NCBI RefSeq assembly: GCF_022829515.1 | Contig: NZ_JAKSYL010000227.1 | Coordinates: forward strand, 84,239 to 148,238 | DNA from: Methylobacterium sp. J-048 | GTDB lineage: Bacteria; Pseudomonadota; Alphaproteobacteria; Rhizobiales; Beijerinckiaceae | Length of the DNA stretch: 64,000 nt | Direction of reading: 5' to 3' | Shown here: positions 61,449 to 64,000 of the stretch, piece after piece | Position numbering within the stretch: the first letter of the stretch is position 1 | How the letters are laid out: each line of letters begins with the position of its first letter | The notes under the pieces: generated by a model | The model's input: the letters and a program-made list of their open reading frames with translations, nothing else | What the model was told of the DNA's origin: nothing | Databases searched by the model: none | Made by a program: the position numbers and the translations under genes

Positions 61449-62135
61449 ATGGCAAGACTTCCGACACTCGCCCTGGCGAGCCTGCTGGCGCTCGGCATCC
61501 AGGCCCAGGCCGCCGCGCCGCCCGAGCGCCTGCGCGGCACAATCGAGGCCGTCGAGGGCGGCGGCTTCACCCTCAAGACCCTGGACGGCAAGAGCGAGCG
61601 CGTGACCCTGGCGCCGGACGCCAAGGTCTCCTGGGTCATCCCGGCCCAGCTCGACCAGATCAAGGACGGCGTGTTCATCGGCACCGCCACGAAGGGCGAG
61701 CCGCCGGTGGCCCTGGAGGTGGTGCTGTTCCCGGAATCGATGCGCGGCACCGGTGAGGGCCATTACGATTGGGACGTGATCCCCGACCGCACCGGCGGCT
61801 CGGCGGTGAAGAGCACCATGACCAACGGCACCGTGAAGGCCGGCGGCCCCGCGACCGCGCCGGACGCCCCCCGGGTGAAGAGCGCGATGACCAACGGCAC
61901 CGTCAAGGCGAGCGGCAGCGGTGCGGAGCGCACCCTCACGGTCGATTACGGCAAGGGCCAATCGATCCAGATCCTGGTCCCGCCGCAGGCTCCGGTGGTC
62001 ACCTTCGAGGCCGCCGATAAGGGCGCGATCGCGGCCGGCGCCAATGCGTTCGTGGTCGCGGCGCGGGGCGAGGACGGCACGGTCACGGCGCGCCGCGTCG
62101 CCGTCGGCAAGGACGGCCTGACGCCGCCGATGTGA
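61449..62135 (+). CDS. Secreted protein with duplicated TNGTVKA motif
   Basis: The 228-residue product has a signal peptide (ends near IQAQA) and an OB-fold-like core of DUF5666 appearance: LRGTIEAVEGGGFTLKTLDG, then FIGTATKGEPPVALEVVLFP and later VPPQAPVVTFEAADKG. Between them VKSTMTNGTVKA (120-131) and VKSAMTNGTVKA (143-154) form a direct protein repeat encoded at 61806-61841 and 61875-61910. Role unknown. GAGAGGA precedes the chosen ATG. Confidence 0.65.
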   Translation: MARLPTLALASLLALGIQAQAAAPPERLRGTIEAVEGGGFTLKTLDGKSERVTLAPDAKVSWVIPAQLDQIKDGVFIGTATKGEPPVALEVVLFPESMRGTGEGHYDWDVIPDRTGGSAVKSTMTNGTVKAGGPATAPDAPRVKSAMTNGTVKASGSGAERTLTVDYGKGQSIQILVPPQAPVVTFEAADKGAIAAGANAFVVAARGEDGTVTARRVAVGKDGLTPPM

Positions 62136-62572
62136 GTCGATGCCGGGCGCGTCCCCCCGAAACGGGGTGTCCGACACCCAGGCACCACGAGAATATTGAT
62201 CCTCGGACACCGCACACGTTCGGATCGCCCCGACCCTAACGGCCGGTCGGGGCGGCACCGGCCGTGCCCGGTTCGGCAGCACCGCTGCCGCTCCGGCAAG
62301 CATACCATTACATCCGGCAAGCTGTTGCCGGCTAAAGCGTTCTGATATTGTTGCCGGGCGGCAACATCGCACAGGAACCAATTTATCCGAGCCGAATTCT
62401 GATTGCTCGCCGAAACCCGTTCGCACATGGTGATCGTGCACGGGGGCATCGCCAAGCGAGAGCCCGCAGGAGCCTGCCACCTAAGACGCAGGCCAAACCT
62501 ACAAGACGTGCGGCAAGATCCGGAGAACCGGACATGTCCGCATCATTGGGTCTCGAAGCTTTGGAGATGTCT
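62136..62572. other. 437 bp promoter region of the porin gene
   Basis: No credible gene. It holds the TGTTGCC palindrome listed separately and AT-richer sequence from about 62290 to 62410, as expected for a strong porin promoter. Confidence 0.45.
62349..62366. promoter_or_regulatory. Hairpin TGTTGCC-GGGC-GGCAACA upstream of porin
   Basis: Perfect 7-bp arms about 207 bp before the porin ATG; TGTTGCCGG also occurs as a direct copy near 62322. Possible operator or long-leader hairpin. Confidence 0.35.
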
Positions 62573-64000
62573 ATGAAGCTCTTGAAGAGCTCTCTACTCG
62601 GTTCCGCCGCCGCGTTCGCCGCGATCGGAGCCGCTCACGCCGCCGACCTGCCGGTCAAGAAGGCGGTCCCGATCGAGTACGTCCCCGTCTGCTCGGCCTA
62701 CGGCGCCGGATTCTTCTATATTCCAGGCACCGATACCTGCCTGCGTCTCTCCGGCCGCGCCCGGTTCGAGGGTGGTTATCAGACCAGCTACACCCGCCAG
62801 GCTGGCGCCGCCGGCGACACGTCGGGCTATCAGGGGCGGATGCGCATCAACCTCGATGCCCGCACCCAGACTGCCTACGGCACCCTGCGCGCCTTCGTGC
62901 GCTTGGACGCCGGCGCCCGCACCGGCTATTCCGGCGTCGGCACCTCAGGCACGCAGCAGCGCATCGGCCAAGCCTACCCGGGCATCGGCACCGACAGCTT
63001 CGGCCGTGACCAGCAGTTCTCGAACGTCGACAAGGCCTTCATCCAGTTCGCCGGCCTGACCGCCGGTCGCGCCTCCTCGTTCTTCGACTTCTACGCCCAC
63101 GACTTCGAGATCATGGGCCTCACAGCTGGCTCGGATAACCCCTCGACCAACCTGCTCGCCTACACGGCGACAGCGGGCAACGGCCTGTCCGCTACGATCT
63201 CGATCGAAGATCCGGTCTTCCGCCGGACCCCGATCTTCTCGCCGAACAACATCTCCGCGATGGTCAACAGCGGCGCGGTCTCGAACTTCGGTGTGACCAA
63301 CCAGCCGACGCCGATCTTCGTTGGCCCCGGTCGCTACGCCAACATCGACAGCATCGAGCGCTCGCGTCTGCCCGACTTCGTCGGCGCCCTGCGCCTCGAC
63401 CAGGCCTGGGGTTCGGCCCAGCTCTCCGCCGCCACCCACGAGCTGAACGTCGGTAACGTTTCGACGGCTGCCAGCACCGGCACTGGCCCCGTCATTGCGC
63501 CGGCCCATACCAGCAACGTCCAGGGCTGGGCGGTGCAGGGCGGCGTCAAGGTGAACACGCCGTTCATCGCACCCGGCGATGCCTTCTACCTGCAGGGGGC
63601 CTACGGCGACGGCGCGCAGCTCTACACCGGATACTCCGCCTACACCGGCTCGTACACGCAGAGCACCACCACCATCCAGGGTCAGAAGTTCGCCCAGTAC
63701 TTCTCGGATGCGACGGTCAACCCCTTCACCGGGCAGCTGCAGACCTCGCAGAGCTTCACGGTGGTCGGTTCGTACCTGCACTACTGGTCGCCGGAATGGC
63801 GCTCGGCCGTGTTCGGGTCCTACGGCGAGCAGAGCTTCTCGCAGGGCGCCCGTCTGGCTCAGGGCGCGATCTACAACCTCGTGAGCGGCTTGGCCGGCAG
63901 CAACCCGTTCGGCTCGAACGCGGTTGGCACGCCCGGCACCCGGTTCTACCAGCTGAGCCAGGCCCTGCGTGATACCTACCAGTTCGTGGCCGGTGCGAGC
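62573..64000 (+). CDS. Rhizobiales-type Omp2b porin (5' part)
   Basis: The gene runs off the right edge; 476 codons are present. The signal peptide KLLKSSLLGSAAAFAAIGAA is cleaved near AHA. The mature start DLPVKKAVPIEYVPVCSAYG and the disulfide-bounded constriction (CSAYGAGFFYIPGTDTCLRL) are the porin_2/Omp2b signature of Rhizobiales major porins. Barrel strands alternate through the visible part. GGAG lies 6 bp before the ATG at 62573; an in-frame ATG at 62534 is less likely because it would bury the signal peptide. Confidence 0.9.
   Translation, partial: MKLLKSSLLGSAAAFAAIGAAHAADLPVKKAVPIEYVPVCSAYGAGFFYIPGTDTCLRLSGRARFEGGYQTSYTRQAGAAGDTSGYQGRMRINLDARTQTAYGTLRAFVRLDAGARTGYSGVGTSGTQQRIGQAYPGIGTDSFGRDQQFSNVDKAFIQFAGLTAGRASSFFDFYAHDFEIMGLTAGSDNPSTNLLAYTATAGNGLSATISIEDPVFRRTPIFSPNNISAMVNSGAVSNFGVTNQPTPIFVGPGRYANIDSIERSRLPDFVGALRLDQAWGSAQLSAATHELNVGNVSTAASTGTGPVIAPAHTSNVQGWAVQGGVKVNTPFIAPGDAFYLQGAYGDGAQLYTGYSAYTGSYTQSTTTIQGQKFAQYFSDATVNPFTGQLQTSQSFTVVGSYLHYWSPEWRSAVFGSYGEQSFSQGARLAQGAIYNLVSGLAGSNPFGSNAVGTPGTRFYQLSQALRDTYQFVAGAS

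Noticed and set aside
61946..62455. A 169-codon leftward frame over the end of the TNGTVKA protein and the porin leader
   Set aside because: Antisense to a supported gene, with poor bias in the part beyond it.
1..64000. tRNA, rRNA, riboswitch, prophage or insertion-sequence genes
   Set aside because: I found no cloverleaf/T-loop signature outside coding regions, no rRNA-like stretch, no integrase or transposase and no recognisable riboswitch core.

Overview
The window reads as chromosome of a pigmented, motile, high-GC alphaproteobacterium, most likely a Methylobacterium/Methylorubrum-type member of the Rhizobiales. The lineage call is an inference. It rests on the strong G/C third-position bias, a Rhizobiales-type porin, homospermidine synthase, a PmtA-type methyltransferase, the FlbD/SciP flagellar regulators, a class I PHA synthase beside an aminotransferase, and two CrtN/CrtI-family carotenoid desaturases. 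I see no rRNA, tRNA, CRISPR array, prophage or insertion sequence.

Layout. 0-3 kb: the end of a GNAT gene, nadK, cutA, a left-handed beta-helix protein and a secreted cupin. 3-11.8 kb: a leftward cluster that looks like C30/C40 carotenoid biosynthesis (two desaturases, a glycosyltransferase, an acyltransferase). Its middle carries an ABC-2 exporter, a DUF2141 secreted protein and a glutamine-amidotransferase-like protein. 12-19.8 kb: SpoU RNA methyltransferase, MaoC hydratase, a CDF-like transporter, metallophosphoesterase, chemoreceptor, Na+/H+ antiporter and an outer-membrane protein. 20-26.5 kb: homospermidine synthase, an IalB-like protein, a very large TPR protein and a P-loop-less kinase remnant. 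26.5-29.2 kb: a three-gene Tad-pilus-type operon (TadE, TadE, VWA-TadG).

29.4-41.9 kb: fliP with an HpnL-like gene, a lone capsule-export protein, then the flagellar block fliK, flgD, sciP, fliF, fliG, fliH, fliN, flbD, all leftward. 42-50 kb: mnmA, pmtA, a VTT-family membrane protein, an orphan histidine kinase, bioB, an FAH-family hydrolase and a FadL-type porin. 50-57 kb: phaC, an aminotransferase, several small secreted proteins, DUF3140, and prfB with its programmed +1 frameshift. 57-64 kb: ggt, a DUF421 pair, a twin-PilZ protein, HupE/UreJ, a secreted protein with a repeated motif, and the start of a porin that runs off the end.

Two large-scale patterns stand out. CtrA-like sites (7 of 8 bases of TTAA-N7-TTAA) lie before fliF, sciP, the Tad-type operon and the large TPR gene. 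That suggests one cell-cycle-controlled surface-appendage regulon together with SciP and FlbD. Also, every convergent gene junction wider than about 70 bp holds a GC-rich palindrome or paired inverted repeat, while the four tighter junctions hold none.
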